DNA from: Streptosporangium sp. NBC_01495 | GTDB taxonomy: Bacteria; Actinomycetota; Actinomycetes; Streptosporangiales; Streptosporangiaceae | Assembly (NCBI RefSeq): GCF_036250735.1 | Contig: NZ_CP109430.1 | Coordinates: 4,836,001 to 4,900,000 of the forward strand | Length of the DNA: 64,000 nucleotides | Reading direction: 5' to 3' | In this document: piece by piece, positions 25,186 through 34,402 of the stretch | Position numbering within the stretch: the first letter of the stretch is position 1 | Layout of the letters: every line of letters begins with the position of its first letter | Notes under the pieces: generated by a model | The model's database searches: none | What the model was told of the DNA's origin: nothing | Seen by the model: only the letters and a program-made list of their open reading frames with translations | Program-made: the position numbers and the translations under genes

Positions 25186-25326
25186 TAGGTCATGCTATGG
25201 TCGTTATTAATAGACCTCGTCGGTAAGACGCCCCCACGCGGGCCGGCGCCCGGAGGTACTGCCGGCCGGGCCGCCTCGTGTGTGCCGGAAGCCGCATTCC
25301 CGTCGCCACTGGCCGTTCGGATGCGG

Positions 25327-25857
25327 CTACGGCACGAACTCGGCACCTGACGAGGCCGTGCCTCCCCACCACTTGCAGGCGTTTCCCGGGAGGCACAAGA
25401 CATCCGTTCGATAGACCTCGACGGACCCCAGCGTTTGGTACCAACCTGCCCCCCATTGAGCTGATCCGCCATAGCCCGCGGTCGCCCCGGGTCCCGCAAA
25501 GGGGAGGTCGCCATTTCTTGTCATATAACCATACGCCCAGTTAGTGCTGGCGAAGGTCACCCACTTGGTACCGTCCCATTTCTGTATCTGCAGTTTCACC
25601 CTGATCTGGTCGCTCGTTCGCGGGGTCTGGCAGTCCCCCATGTACACGTACGAATGGACCCACGCCTGGTTGCTGGACCAGGTGCCGGGGACGACATGGT
25701 CGATGCCCACGGAACCCCTGACGCAGTAGTTCGAGTTCGCGGCCATGGTGGCCCAGAGGTTCTGGGTGTACGCGTTGGCCGACTGAGGCATCGCCACCGT
25801 CAGCAACAGCGCGAAGATGGATGACAGCCCGATATTCAAGGCCCGTCGCCTCGGCAT
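25327..25857 (-). CDS. Small secreted protein of unknown function
   Basis: A 176-residue protein with a Sec signal peptide (basic M-P-R-R-R, hydrophobic core, cleavage after S-A-N-A). The mature chain of about 148 residues is rich in aromatic residues and Gly and has four Cys (N-Y-C, G-D-C, V-L-C, N-A-C), probably two disulphides. ATG 25857 has AAGGAG upstream. Strand-rich sequence suggests a beta-sandwich, but no family is recognised. It diverges from a LysR gene 252 bp away, which may regulate it. Confidence 0.75.
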   Translation of the reverse strand: MPRRRALNIGLSSIFALLLTVAMPQSANAYTQNLWATMAANSNYCVRGSVGIDHVVPGTWSSNQAWVHSYVYMGDCQTPRTSDQIRVKLQIQKWDGTKWVTFASTNWAYGYMTRNGDLPFAGPGATAGYGGSAQWGAGWYQTLGSVEVYRTDVLCLPGNACKWWGGTASSGAEFVP

Positions 25858-26109
25858 GATGTCTCCTTGGTGATTGGGGTGTGGCGGGTACCGGGGTCTG
25901 CGAACTTGGGGCCCGCACGCGGGCGGGTCTGGATTGCCGTACCGGTGGCTTTGTTCTACGCGCGTCGGTGGAATGTGACACCCCCCTCGTTCCAATGAGG
26001 AATCTGGTCTTGACATCTGCTGGAGACTTAAAGCAGCGACCATTGATCGATGTCCTTGACCCGGCGTCCTGGATGGGTCGCCCGGCTCATTCGCCACGCA
26101 GGGGTGCGC

Positions 26110-27015
26110 ATGGATCTGGATCTCGGCCTGGTCGCCGACTTCTTGGTGCTGGTGCAGGAGAGGCACTACGGGCGGGCGGCCGTGCGGCTGCACCTGACCT
26201 CATCGGCATTGACCAAGCGCATCCAACGTCTGGAACGACAGGTCGGGGTCGCCCTCGTCGAGCGGGACCCTGCGGGTGTGCTCACCGTGACCTCCGCGGG
26301 CCGGCGATTCGCGACCGCCGCCGTACCCCTGATCGCCCAGGCCGGCGCCGCTCGCGAGAGTGCCCGGGCCACGCCTGCCCGGTACACGGTGCGGATCGGT
26401 GTCCCCGCCGGTACTGGCGCGATCCTTGGACAAATCGACATGAGCGGCATCGCGCGGGAAGTCCGCAGCAGCTTCCCCGAGACACGGCTGGTGCGCCAGG
26501 ACATCGCCTTCCCCTCGCTCACCCGCTGCCTGCCCGAACGTCAGGTGGACCTCCTGTGGACCTTCGCGCCCGTGCGGCATCCCATCGTGGACTCCTTCCC
26601 CCTGGCCGTCGTCAGTGCGCGTATCGGCGTGGTCGCCGCCCGGCATTCCCTCGCCGACGCCGAGGCGATGAACGTGGAGGACTTCAGTGAGCAGCCGATC
26701 CTGTACAACCCGGTCTGCCCCGAGGAGTGGATGAGCCAGTTCTGGCTCGGGGACGTGCGGCCACGCCACGAGGCGCGCCTGATCGAGACCGACGCCGGGA
26801 GCTTCACCGGCGTCCTGCGCCGGACCGCCGACGGCACAGCCGTGATAGCCACCGTCTCGGAGATCGCCCCGCTCCTGGGCTCCGCCTTCCGCGCGGTGAC
26901 GCTGACCGGCGCCGCCCCCGTGGCCTTCCATGTCGCATGCCGACGCACCGACCGGCGTGGCGCCGTTCACGCCCTCTTGAAAGCCTTCCAGGCTCTCGGC
27001 CCCCGCCTGCTGTAG
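26110..27015 (+). CDS. LysR-family transcriptional regulator
   Basis: A 301-residue LysR protein: D-F-L-V-L-V-Q-E-R-H-Y-G-R-A-A-V-R-L, S-S-A-L-T-K-R-I-Q-R-L-E and V-E-R-D-P-A-G-V-L-T-V-T-S-A-G form the DNA-binding domain, and the rest is the ligand domain. ATG 26110 with AGGGG upstream is preferred over the in-frame ATG at 26050. It is divergent from the small secreted protein and lies next to the NRPS/PKS cluster. It could serve either; the divergent secreted gene is the likelier target. Confidence 0.87.
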   Translation: MDLDLGLVADFLVLVQERHYGRAAVRLHLTSSALTKRIQRLERQVGVALVERDPAGVLTVTSAGRRFATAAVPLIAQAGAARESARATPARYTVRIGVPAGTGAILGQIDMSGIAREVRSSFPETRLVRQDIAFPSLTRCLPERQVDLLWTFAPVRHPIVDSFPLAVVSARIGVVAARHSLADAEAMNVEDFSEQPILYNPVCPEEWMSQFWLGDVRPRHEARLIETDAGSFTGVLRRTADGTAVIATVSEIAPLLGSAFRAVTLTGAAPVAFHVACRRTDRRGAVHALLKAFQALGPRLL

Positions 27016-27083
27016 TGGCGGACGAGAGCCGGGGCGCGCTCGGCCGTGCACGCGCCGCGCCTGGGCGGCCGGCTGCTGGTCGT

Positions 27084-27117
27084 CGACCACGACTCGACCG
27101 CGCCGTGGTCGTGGTCG
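27084..27117. terminator. Hairpin after the LysR gene
   Basis: CGACCACGAC (27084-27093) pairs with GTCGTGGTCG (27108-27117), a perfect 10-bp stem with a 14-base loop. It lies 68 bp after the LysR stop, between convergent genes. Confidence 0.5.
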
Positions 27118-27154
27118 TGGAGCCAGGATCCCGACGTCCGGTACCCGACCGTCG

Positions 27155-27176
27155 TTCGGCCGGCACCCCGGCCGAA
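27155..27176. terminator. Hairpin at the end of the NRPS/PKS minus-strand arm
   Basis: TTCGGCCGG (27155-27163) and CCGGCCGAA (27168-27176) form a perfect 9-bp stem with a 4-base loop, 16 bp beyond the stop of the PCP gene. Together with the hairpin at 27084-27117 it separates the cluster from the LysR gene. Confidence 0.6.
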
Positions 27177-27192
27177 GCCTCTCCGTTCCAGC

Positions 27193-27444
27193 TCAGGTGG
27201 GTCTCTGGATGAGCCGGGCCATCTCGGCGACCGTGGGATTGTCGAGAATGAGGCGCAGAGGCACCTTCAGCCCCACGGTGTCGCGCAGGCGAGAGGCCAT
27301 CCGGATCGCGAGCAGGGAGTGACCGCCGAGCTCGTAGAAGTCGTCGTGCCGCCCGATCCGCTCCAGGTTGAACACGTCGCACCAGATCGCGGCGACCAGT
27401 TCCTCGGCCTCTCCTCGCGGCAGGGCGTCGGGCGCGTCGCTCAT
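27193..27444 (-). CDS. Stand-alone peptidyl carrier protein
   Basis: An 83-residue carrier protein with the phosphopantetheine site G-G-H-S-L-L (Ser43) and flanking D-D-F-Y-E-L before it, typical of NRPS-type carriers. It holds an aminoacyl or acyl chain as a thioester on its prosthetic arm. It follows the acyl-CoA dehydrogenase gene by 52 bp on the same strand. That pairing suggests the dehydrogenase oxidises a carrier-bound chain, possibly bound here. Confidence 0.92.
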   Translation of the reverse strand: MSDAPDALPRGEAEELVAAIWCDVFNLERIGRHDDFYELGGHSLLAIRMASRLRDTVGLKVPLRLILDNPTVAEMARLIQRPT

Positions 27445-27496
27445 CTCGCCGACCGTCCGGGTACGGCGTACCCCCGGTTGACGTGTTTAAAGATGA

Positions 27497-29314
27497 TCAT
27501 GTTTGGCTCCGGTGATCGTAGAGGCCGGTGGTGGAAGGGTCCGCGGCGCCGGTGCCGCTGATGAGGAAGTCGAGACCGGTGCCGCGCAGCCATGTGTCGC
27601 CGAGCGTCGCCGGGTCGGCTCCCGAGCGGCCGGTCTCCCGGGCGAGCTGCGACCAGAGCCCGTCCAGCCGGTGTTCGGACGCCGCGCAGGCGACGTCGGC
27701 CAGGTCGAGCACCGCCGTGTTGCCCTGTTCCGCGAGGTCGGCCGAACGGGCGAGCACCACGGAGAGACCGAACAGTTCGGCCGCGATCCTGCCGATGAGG
27801 GCGAGGGAGCGCTGCCTGGTCAGCAGTTCGTCCATCGGGACGTCACGGGTCATGGCCCGGCAGTGTTCGGCGAGCGTCTCGGCCTGTGACGTGAGGCGAC
27901 GCAGGTGGTCGTGGTGTCTCGGGGGGAAGCCGCCGGAGCCGACCGGCTCCGGTCCCCCCTCGGGCGGTCCGCCGGGCTCGTAGTACGGCCGCAGGTTCGC
28001 CTCCGCCGACCACAGGTCGAGCATGAACTCGACACCGCCCGCCACCCGCAGCCCGCGGGCGTCCCGGAAGCAGCGCTCCACCGGCAGCGGCGGAGCCCCC
28101 CTCGCGGCCTTGCTGCGGGCGGTCTCGTACCCCTCCCCGCCCAGCAGCGCCATCGTCCCGTCCACCGCGCGCCAGCTCGCCAGGGCCATGAGATTCTTCG
28201 CGGCGGTCAGGTCGGGGCGGGTGTCCGCGCGCTCCGCCCCGAGCAGGCACCAGATGAGCAGGCTCTCGACGAGGAGGACCTCGGCCGCGTTCTCCGCCAC
28301 CCGCCGCCGGATCTCCTCGTACTCGCCGAGCGCGCGGTCGTTGATCCTCCGCCTGTTGACGAAGTCCCGCGACCAGAGCAGCGACGCGCGCGCGACGGCG
28401 AGGGCCGGGGGCGCGATGACGAGGTGCCGTCCGAAGAGGGCGAGCTCCCCAAGATCGACAGACGCCTCGCCGGACGCCTCCTCGGTGACGGTCCCGCCCT
28501 CGGAGGGCTCCGGTCGCATGCGCCAGCCACCGGACTCCTCGGGCATGAGCTGCTCGGCCGGCACGCGCACCCGGTCGAGGCGCAGCATGCCGAAGGCCGC
28601 GCCGCGCAGTCCCATGAACTCGTGTGTGCCGACGACCTCGAAGCCGGGGCTGCGGGTGTCGACGAAGAAGAGCCTGACCTCCTCGGTGCCGTCGTCACCG
28701 ACGACGGTCGCGGAGACGTCGACCAGTTCCGCGACGGAGCCGTTGCCGATGAACACCTTCTCCCCGCTGATCAGGTAGGCGTCGCCCCCTTCGACGGGTA
28801 CGGCCACCGTGGTGCGGCCGCGGTTCCCGGCACCGGCGACCTCGGCGTCGGCCGTGCCGGAGACGACGCCGGCGGCGATCCGCCCGGCGATGAGGTCGCG
28901 GAGCGGGCCCGGTGGGAGAGCCCGCAGGTACACACCGGAGCCGAACCCGTTGTGGACGGCGAGGGCGAACGCCACGGGCATGGACCAGCTCGCCGCCGTC
29001 TCGACGACCCGGCAGGCGTTGAGCCAGGAGAGGCCGAGCCCGCCGAGCGAGGGATCGATCATCAGGCTGAGCAGGCCGGAGTCCCGGAGGGCGCCGAGGA
29101 ACCCCTCGGGCAGGCGCCCGTCGGCCTCGACCGCCGCCGGATCGACGCGGTCGAGCAGGAGACGGCTGAGACGGGCGACGGCCTCGTCCCCGGCGAGGCG
29201 GTCCCCCGGGTCCTGTTCAGGGAAGGGGCGGAGCAGATCCCAGCGCACGCGGCCCAGGTACAGCTCCTGCAGAAAGCTCGTCGAGGCCGGTGGCGAGGTG
29301 TCGGAGGAAGTCAT
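27497..29314 (-). CDS. Acyl-CoA dehydrogenase-like flavoprotein
   Basis: A 605-residue member of the acyl-CoA dehydrogenase superfamily, longer than the usual 380-400 residues because of a C-terminal extension of about 150. Recognisable segments: M-I-D-P-S-L-G-G-L-G-L-S, S-G-E-K-V-F-I-G-N-G, M-G-L-R-G-A-A-F-G-M and F-R-D-A-R-G-L-R-V. The extension resembles the extra domain of some very-long-chain or secondary-metabolic members. It should introduce an alpha-beta double bond in a CoA- or carrier-bound acyl chain. Its first 98 bp overlap the thioesterase gene upstream, unusually long for this cluster. Confidence 0.85.
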   Translation of the reverse strand: MTSSDTSPPASTSFLQELYLGRVRWDLLRPFPEQDPGDRLAGDEAVARLSRLLLDRVDPAAVEADGRLPEGFLGALRDSGLLSLMIDPSLGGLGLSWLNACRVVETAASWSMPVAFALAVHNGFGSGVYLRALPPGPLRDLIAGRIAAGVVSGTADAEVAGAGNRGRTTVAVPVEGGDAYLISGEKVFIGNGSVAELVDVSATVVGDDGTEEVRLFFVDTRSPGFEVVGTHEFMGLRGAAFGMLRLDRVRVPAEQLMPEESGGWRMRPEPSEGGTVTEEASGEASVDLGELALFGRHLVIAPPALAVARASLLWSRDFVNRRRINDRALGEYEEIRRRVAENAAEVLLVESLLIWCLLGAERADTRPDLTAAKNLMALASWRAVDGTMALLGGEGYETARSKAARGAPPLPVERCFRDARGLRVAGGVEFMLDLWSAEANLRPYYEPGGPPEGGPEPVGSGGFPPRHHDHLRRLTSQAETLAEHCRAMTRDVPMDELLTRQRSLALIGRIAAELFGLSVVLARSADLAEQGNTAVLDLADVACAASEHRLDGLWSQLARETGRSGADPATLGDTWLRGTGLDFLISGTGAADPSTTGLYDHRSQT

Positions 29315-30011
29315 CGGTCCGCTCCCGGAAATAGAAGTGGTCGCCTGGGAAGGTCCACACGTCGCACGGCCCGGTGGTGTACCGGCTCCACGCGGTCGGC
29401 GACTCGCCGCTCTCCTCGTCCCGGTCGCCGCCGAGGATCACGAGCGGGCAAGTCAGCGGCTCGCCGCGCACGGGCCGGTAGGTGGCGACGATCGTCAGGT
29501 CGGCGCGGACGACCTCCAGCGTCGCCGCCAGGACATCCGGGTCGGCCTTGACCTCCTCGGGGAGGGGGCCGTGCTCGCTCTCGATCGCGGCGATCAGGTC
29601 CCGGTCCTCGAGCTTCGGGAGGTCCGGTCCGGGCTCGTGCAGGTGGGGCGCACGGTAGCCGGAGAGGTACAGCGCGGCCGGGCCGGGCGAGCCCTGTTCG
29701 CGCAGCGCCAGGGCGGTCTCGTACGCGACGAGGGCGCCGAGACTGTGGCCGAAGAGGACGTAGGGGGCGACGAAGTCCACCTCGGACACCAGGGCGTCGA
29801 CCAGCTCCGGCATGCTCGTCGACGGCGCCTCCTCCCGCCGGCTCCCGCGCCCGGCGAGCTGCACCGCCCAGACCTCGACGTTCGGCAGCGCGTCGGACCA
29901 TCGCATGTACTCGCCCGGCGAGCCGCCGCTGTGCGGGAAGCAGTACATCCGCAGGCGGGCCCGCGGCCGGCGTTCGCGGCACAGCAGCCAGCGGGGGCGG
30001 GAGCCGGTCAC
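29217..30011 (-). CDS. Type II thioesterase of NRPS/PKS clusters
   Basis: A 264-residue alpha/beta hydrolase of the GrsT/TEII family, which removes stalled or wrong groups from carrier domains. The core is clear: Y-C-F-P-H-S-G-G-S-P-G-E-Y, V-Q-L-A-G-R-G-S-R, the nucleophile elbow G-H-S-L-G-A, the acidic residue in L-G-G-D-R-D and the catalytic His in P-G-D-H-F-Y-F. GTG 30011 overlaps the PKS stop by 4 bp. The C-terminal 30 residues run past the usual end and overlap the dehydrogenase gene. Confidence 0.92.
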   Translation of the reverse strand: MTGSRPRWLLCRERRPRARLRMYCFPHSGGSPGEYMRWSDALPNVEVWAVQLAGRGSRREEAPSTSMPELVDALVSEVDFVAPYVLFGHSLGALVAYETALALREQGSPGPAALYLSGYRAPHLHEPGPDLPKLEDRDLIAAIESEHGPLPEEVKADPDVLAATLEVVRADLTIVATYRPVRGEPLTCPLVILGGDRDEESGESPTAWSRYTTGPCDVWTFPGDHFYFRERTDDFLRHLATGLDELSAGAVPGPRALGSAPPLP

Positions 30012-32986
30012 GGTCGCTCCTGTTCGTCGAGGTGGGACGCGTCGGGGAGGGACGCGTCGAGGCGGGTCGCGAGCGCGGCCACGGTGGGCGCGCGGAAGAA
30101 CGTGCGGACGCCGAACTCGACGTCCAGCTCCGCCCGGACGCGGGCCACGAGGCGGGTCGCGATCAGGGAGTCGCCGCCCAGGTCGAAGAAGTTGTCGTGG
30201 ACGCCCAGTGACGCCAGGCCGAGCGCCTCGCGGAAGGCGGCGGCGATGATCTTCTCTGTGCGGGTCTCCGGCTGGACGTAGTCCGCGTCGAGCTCCGGCC
30301 GCTCGAACCCGAGGGGTTCCTCGGCCGAGGTCTCGTCCCACGCCGGATCCCGCCCGTCGAGCCGGAACCGCCGGCGCTGGAACGGGTAGGCCGGGAGCGG
30401 GGCGCGCCGGGGCCTTCGCCCGTGGTGGAGCGCGGACCATTCGACGGGCACACCCGCCTGCCACAGCAGACCGGTGGCGTGGAGCAGCTCCGCCGCCCCA
30501 CCCCCGGCGTCGGCGGCGTGCGGGAGGCTCTGCGCCACCGGGCGGTCCGCCCGGTATCCGGGGTGCTGCCGGGCGAGGCCACCGAGGGTACGGCCGGGGC
30601 CAAGCTCGAGCAGCGCGTGCTCGCCGGTGGTGAGCAGCGTCCCCAACGCGTCCGAGAACCGCACGGTGTGGCGCAGGTGGGCCGCCCAGGAGGCCGGGTC
30701 GCACGCCTCCTCCGCGGTGACGGGCACCCCGGTCCTGTCGGAGATCCAGCGAATCGCCGGTGGCCGGAGGGGCACCTTCGCGACCAGCTCGGCGTACCCG
30801 GCGAGGGCGGGCTCTACGAGGGGAGAGTGCGCGGCCGCGCTGATGCGCAGCGGACGCGCGTCCACGCCCTCTCCGGCGAGGCGGTCCCGCAGGCGGTCCA
30901 CGTCGGCGGCGGGTCCGGTGACGACGCACTGCGCCGGGCCGTTGATCGCGGCGATCGACAGGCCGCCGTCCAGCGAGGGCAGGAGCGCCGCCTCGCCGAG
31001 CGGTACGGCCAGCATCGAGCCGGAGGGCAGGCCGTCGAGGATCCGTCCCCGCGCGAGCACCAGCGTGAGCGCGTCGGCCGGCGCGAGCACCCCCGCCGTC
31101 GACGCGGCGGCGTACGCGCCGAGACTGTGGCCGAGCACGACGTCCGGCGTGACGCCGCGTGCCCGCCACAGCAGGGCGAGCCCGTGCTGGATCGCGAACA
31201 GCGCCGGCTGGCACACCGTCATCGTGCCGAGCCGCGCCTCCGCCCAGGACTCGGCGTCCGCGCCGGGATACAGCACGTCCCGCAGGTCCAGGCCCAGCTC
31301 CGGCGCGGCCAGCTCGGCACAGGTGTCGACCGCCTCGCGGAACACCGGTTCCCGCTCGTACAGGTCCCGCGCCATCCCGAGGTGCTGGCCGCCCTGCCCG
31401 GGGAAGAGGAAGGCGACGCCGACGGCGCGGGCGGCGGCGCGGCCGGTCACCAGGCGGTGAGGTTCGACGCCGGTCAGCACGCTCACAGCGTCGCCACCGT
31501 CGCCACCGTCGGCGCAGACCGCGAAGGCCCGGTGCGTGAACCCCCTGCGGCCGGTCTGGAGCGTCCAGGCGACGTCCGCGAGCGGCGTGTCGCCGTGCTT
31601 CAGCCGCTCGCCCAGCCGGGTCGCCGTCTCCGCGAGCGCGCGGCCGGTACGCGCGGACAGCACCAGCAGCTGGTACCGGGCGCCGGGCCCGTCCGGGTGT
31701 TCCGGCGGCGCCGGGTCCCGCCATTCCTCGACGACGACATGGGCGTTGGTGCCGCCGATCCCCAGGGAGTTGACCCCCGCCCTGCGGGGAGTGGCCGTCC
31801 TCGGCCAGGGCGTCGCCTCCCCCCGCACCACGAAGGGGCCGGTGTCGAGGTCGATCTCGGGGTTCGCGCGGCGGAAGTGCACCGTGCCGGGGACGAGCTC
31901 GTGCCGGAGCGACAGGACGACCTTGATCAGCCCGATCACCCCGGCCGCGGCGTCGGTGTGCCCAATGTTCGACTTGACGGAGCCGAGCAGGCAGAACCCC
32001 TTCTCGTCCGTGCCGAACCCGAACGCCTTGGACAGCGCCCGTACCTCGATGGGGTCGCCGACCGGCGTGGCGGTGCCGTGCGCCTCGACGTATCCGATGG
32101 TGGCGGGGGACACCTCGGCGAGCAGATGCGCCGCGCGCACCGCGGCGGCCTGCCCGTCGACGCTCGGCGCCGTGAACCCCACCTTGCCTGCGCCGTCGTT
32201 GTTGACCGCGGACCCGCGGATGACGGCGTGGACGAGATCGCCGTCCGCGAGCGCGTCCTCCAGCCGCTTGAGCACGACGATCCCCGCGCCGTCACCGGAC
32301 ACGGTGCCGCTCGCGTCGGCGTCGAACGGGCGGCAGCGCCCGTCGGACGCGAGGACGTCGTCGTCGCCCTGGCTCTCCATCGGATGCGGGACCCGGATCG
32401 TCGCCCCGCCGGCGAGTGCGACGTCGCACTCGCCGGCGAGCAGCGCCTGCGCGGCCTGGTGGACGGCGACGAGCGAGGTGGAGCACGCCGTCTGCACGGT
32501 CACGGCCGGGCCGTTCAGGTCCAGCTTGTACGCCACCCGGCTCGTCAGGAAGTCCATGCCGCAGGCGAGCCGGAACTGCCAGTCCGTGACGCCGGGGAAC
32601 AGCTCGCGACGCGCCCGCAGCAGCGTCAGGTGATCGGTGTCCCCGCAGCCGCCGTACACGCCGATCACGCCGGGGTAGGCGCCCGGATCGCAGCCGGCGT
32701 TCTCCAGGGCCTCCCACGCGCACTCCAGGAAGACCCGGTGCTGGGGGTCGAGCATCAGGGCCTCGCGCGGTGAGAAGCCGAAGAAGCCCGCGTCGAAGAG
32801 GTCGGCGTCCGGCACGACGCCGTAGGCGGAGCTCCTGCCGGTGTTCTCCTCCTCGGGCGACCGCGTGACGAACTCGGTTCCGGCGGCGAGCCCCTCCCAG
32901 AACGCGTCGACGTCCGGCGCGCCGGGGAACCGGCCCGCCATCCCGATGATCGCGATGAACGTCTGCTCGACGTGCGGAGCGGTCAT
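30008..32986 (-). CDS. Type I polyketide synthase module, KS-AT-ACP
   Basis: A 992-residue single module. KS at about 8-430 with catalytic Cys168 in T-A-C-S-T-S, His303 in E-A-H-G-T and His343 in N-I-G-H-T. AT at about 520-820 with F-P-G-Q-G-G and the nucleophile Ser621 in G-H-S-L-G; the specificity-region motif reads A-A-A-H-S, so malonyl versus other extender is not decided by the usual HAFH/YASH rule. A C-terminal ACP carries G-G-D-S-L. There is no KR, DH or ER, so one unreduced two-carbon (or branched) unit is added. No docking-domain coiled coil is obvious. ATG at 32986 overlaps the MFS stop as ATGA. Confidence 0.95.
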   Translation of the reverse strand: MTAPHVEQTFIAIIGMAGRFPGAPDVDAFWEGLAAGTEFVTRSPEEENTGRSSAYGVVPDADLFDAGFFGFSPREALMLDPQHRVFLECAWEALENAGCDPGAYPGVIGVYGGCGDTDHLTLLRARRELFPGVTDWQFRLACGMDFLTSRVAYKLDLNGPAVTVQTACSTSLVAVHQAAQALLAGECDVALAGGATIRVPHPMESQGDDDVLASDGRCRPFDADASGTVSGDGAGIVVLKRLEDALADGDLVHAVIRGSAVNNDGAGKVGFTAPSVDGQAAAVRAAHLLAEVSPATIGYVEAHGTATPVGDPIEVRALSKAFGFGTDEKGFCLLGSVKSNIGHTDAAAGVIGLIKVVLSLRHELVPGTVHFRRANPEIDLDTGPFVVRGEATPWPRTATPRRAGVNSLGIGGTNAHVVVEEWRDPAPPEHPDGPGARYQLLVLSARTGRALAETATRLGERLKHGDTPLADVAWTLQTGRRGFTHRAFAVCADGGDGGDAVSVLTGVEPHRLVTGRAAARAVGVAFLFPGQGGQHLGMARDLYEREPVFREAVDTCAELAAPELGLDLRDVLYPGADAESWAEARLGTMTVCQPALFAIQHGLALLWRARGVTPDVVLGHSLGAYAAASTAGVLAPADALTLVLARGRILDGLPSGSMLAVPLGEAALLPSLDGGLSIAAINGPAQCVVTGPAADVDRLRDRLAGEGVDARPLRISAAAHSPLVEPALAGYAELVAKVPLRPPAIRWISDRTGVPVTAEEACDPASWAAHLRHTVRFSDALGTLLTTGEHALLELGPGRTLGGLARQHPGYRADRPVAQSLPHAADAGGGAAELLHATGLLWQAGVPVEWSALHHGRRPRRAPLPAYPFQRRRFRLDGRDPAWDETSAEEPLGFERPELDADYVQPETRTEKIIAAAFREALGLASLGVHDNFFDLGGDSLIATRLVARVRAELDVEFGVRTFFRAPTVAALATRLDASLPDASHLDEQERP

Positions 32987-34281
32987 GCGAGGTCTCCCGT
33001 CCGCGCGGGCTCCGCGCTGTCCTCGGGCTCGTCCGAGACCTGGCCGTCGCGCGGTCCCTCGTCCGGGGCCTGGCCGTCGCGCAGCCCGCGTATCGGGGAG
33101 AAGAGGGGAGGCAGCATCGACAGGACGGTGAGGACCGCGGCGATCCAGAAGACCCCGCGCAGCCCGACCGGGGCCACGAGCAGCCCACCGACGGTGGCGC
33201 CGAGGGGGATCATGCCCCAGGTGACGAAGCGGAAGACGGAGTTCATCCGGCCGAGCAGCTGCGGGGGCGTCACGAGCTGGCACAGGCTGACCTGCAGGAC
33301 ATTGAAGATGTACGCCCCGACGTAGATGACGAACAGGCCGGCGGCGAAGAGCACCGGGCCGGTGGACAGCGGCAGGAGGATCGTGCCGCCGCTGAACAGG
33401 ACGATCGACGTGATGAAGGCGGCCCCGGTGCCGAAGCGTTTGGAGAAGGGTTCCGCCGCGAGCGCGCCGACGAGGCCACCGGCGTTGCCGACCGCGAGGA
33501 CGACGCCGATCACGCCGGCGCTCAGGTGCAACTCGTCCGCCGCGTAGACGATCTGGAGGGCGAGCACGGCCGCGAACGCGAGTTCGGCGAGGGTGGCGCA
33601 GAGGATCAGCGGGCGGAGCAATGGATGGGAGAACACGAAGCGGATGCCTTCGGCGATCTCCCGGCGCAGGCCGAGCCGTTCCGCCGGAGCGGGTTTTCGC
33701 TCCTCGACCTTGATGAAGAGCAGGAAGACCGCCGAGACCAGGTAGGTGATCGCGTCGGCCAGGAGCGCCAGGGGCGCGGTGAGCACCTCGACGAGGAAAC
33801 CGCCGACCCCCGGACCTCCGAGTTGCGCGACCGAGCGGGACAGCTCCAGCTTGCCGTTGGCGTCGACGAGCTTGTTCTCCTCCACCAGCTCGGGGAGGTA
33901 GGACAGTTGCGCCACGTCGAAGAAGAGCGTGCCCAGCCCGATGGCGAACGCCACGGCGTAGATCAGCGGCATGCTGAGCACGTCCAGCCACACGGCGACC
34001 GGGACGGCCAGCAGGGCCACGCCCCGCAGGAGATCGGTGAGGATCAGCACCGGCCGCCGGGGCAGCCGTTCGAGCCAGACCCCGGCGGGCAGGCCGACCA
34101 GGAGGATGGGCACGTATTCCACCGCCCACACCAGGCTGACCTCCAGCGCCGAGGCGTCGAGCAGGAGCAGCGCCGCGAGCGGCAGGGCCAGCAGGGTGAT
34201 CTGCGTGCCGAACAGGCTGACGGTCTGGGCGGCCCAGAGATTGCGGAAACCGGCGACGCGCCAGAGGCTCTTTCCCACCAC
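32983..34281 (-). CDS. MFS transporter of the NRPS/PKS cluster
   Basis: A 432-residue MFS protein of the enterobactin-exporter-like type: N-L-W-A-A-Q-T-V-S-L-F-G-T-Q-I-T at the start, P-A-G-V-W-L-E-R-L-P-R-R-P-V in loop 2-3, about 12 helices, and an acidic repeat-like tail (R-D-G-Q-A-P-D-E / R-D-G-Q-V-S-D-E). GTG 34281 has GGAGG six bases upstream. Lying between the NRPS and PKS genes, it is the probable exporter or self-resistance pump for the product. Confidence 0.88.
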   Translation of the reverse strand: MVGKSLWRVAGFRNLWAAQTVSLFGTQITLLALPLAALLLLDASALEVSLVWAVEYVPILLVGLPAGVWLERLPRRPVLILTDLLRGVALLAVPVAVWLDVLSMPLIYAVAFAIGLGTLFFDVAQLSYLPELVEENKLVDANGKLELSRSVAQLGGPGVGGFLVEVLTAPLALLADAITYLVSAVFLLFIKVEERKPAPAERLGLRREIAEGIRFVFSHPLLRPLILCATLAELAFAAVLALQIVYAADELHLSAGVIGVVLAVGNAGGLVGALAAEPFSKRFGTGAAFITSIVLFSGGTILLPLSTGPVLFAAGLFVIYVGAYIFNVLQVSLCQLVTPPQLLGRMNSVFRFVTWGMIPLGATVGGLLVAPVGLRGVFWIAAVLTVLSMLPPLFSPIRGLRDGQAPDEGPRDGQVSDEPEDSAEPARTGDLA

Positions 34282-34282
34282 C

Positions 34283-34402
34283 TCATGCCTCCGTGTCGCG
34301 CGGGCCCGACGGCGGAACGCCGAGCCGTGTTTTCCTGGCGACGGTGACGGTGACGGCGCGTCGCCGTTCGGCGTTGTCGTGGAACACGAGTGGTCTCCTC
34401 AT
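34283..34402 (-). CDS. Possible 39-residue peptide between the NRPS and MFS genes
   Basis: The NRPS stop codon overlaps an ATG as TGATG (34402), opening a 39-codon frame that ends one base before the MFS start. The product would be basic (M-R-R-P-L-V-F-H-D-N, then R-R-R-A and A-R-K-T-R). It is not an MbtH-like protein: too short and without N-P-F-D. The coupled start and neat fit argue for translation. Alternatively it is a reinitiation leader that carries ribosomes to the MFS gene. Confidence 0.35.
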   Translation of the reverse strand: MRRPLVFHDNAERRRAVTVTVARKTRLGVPPSGPRDTEA

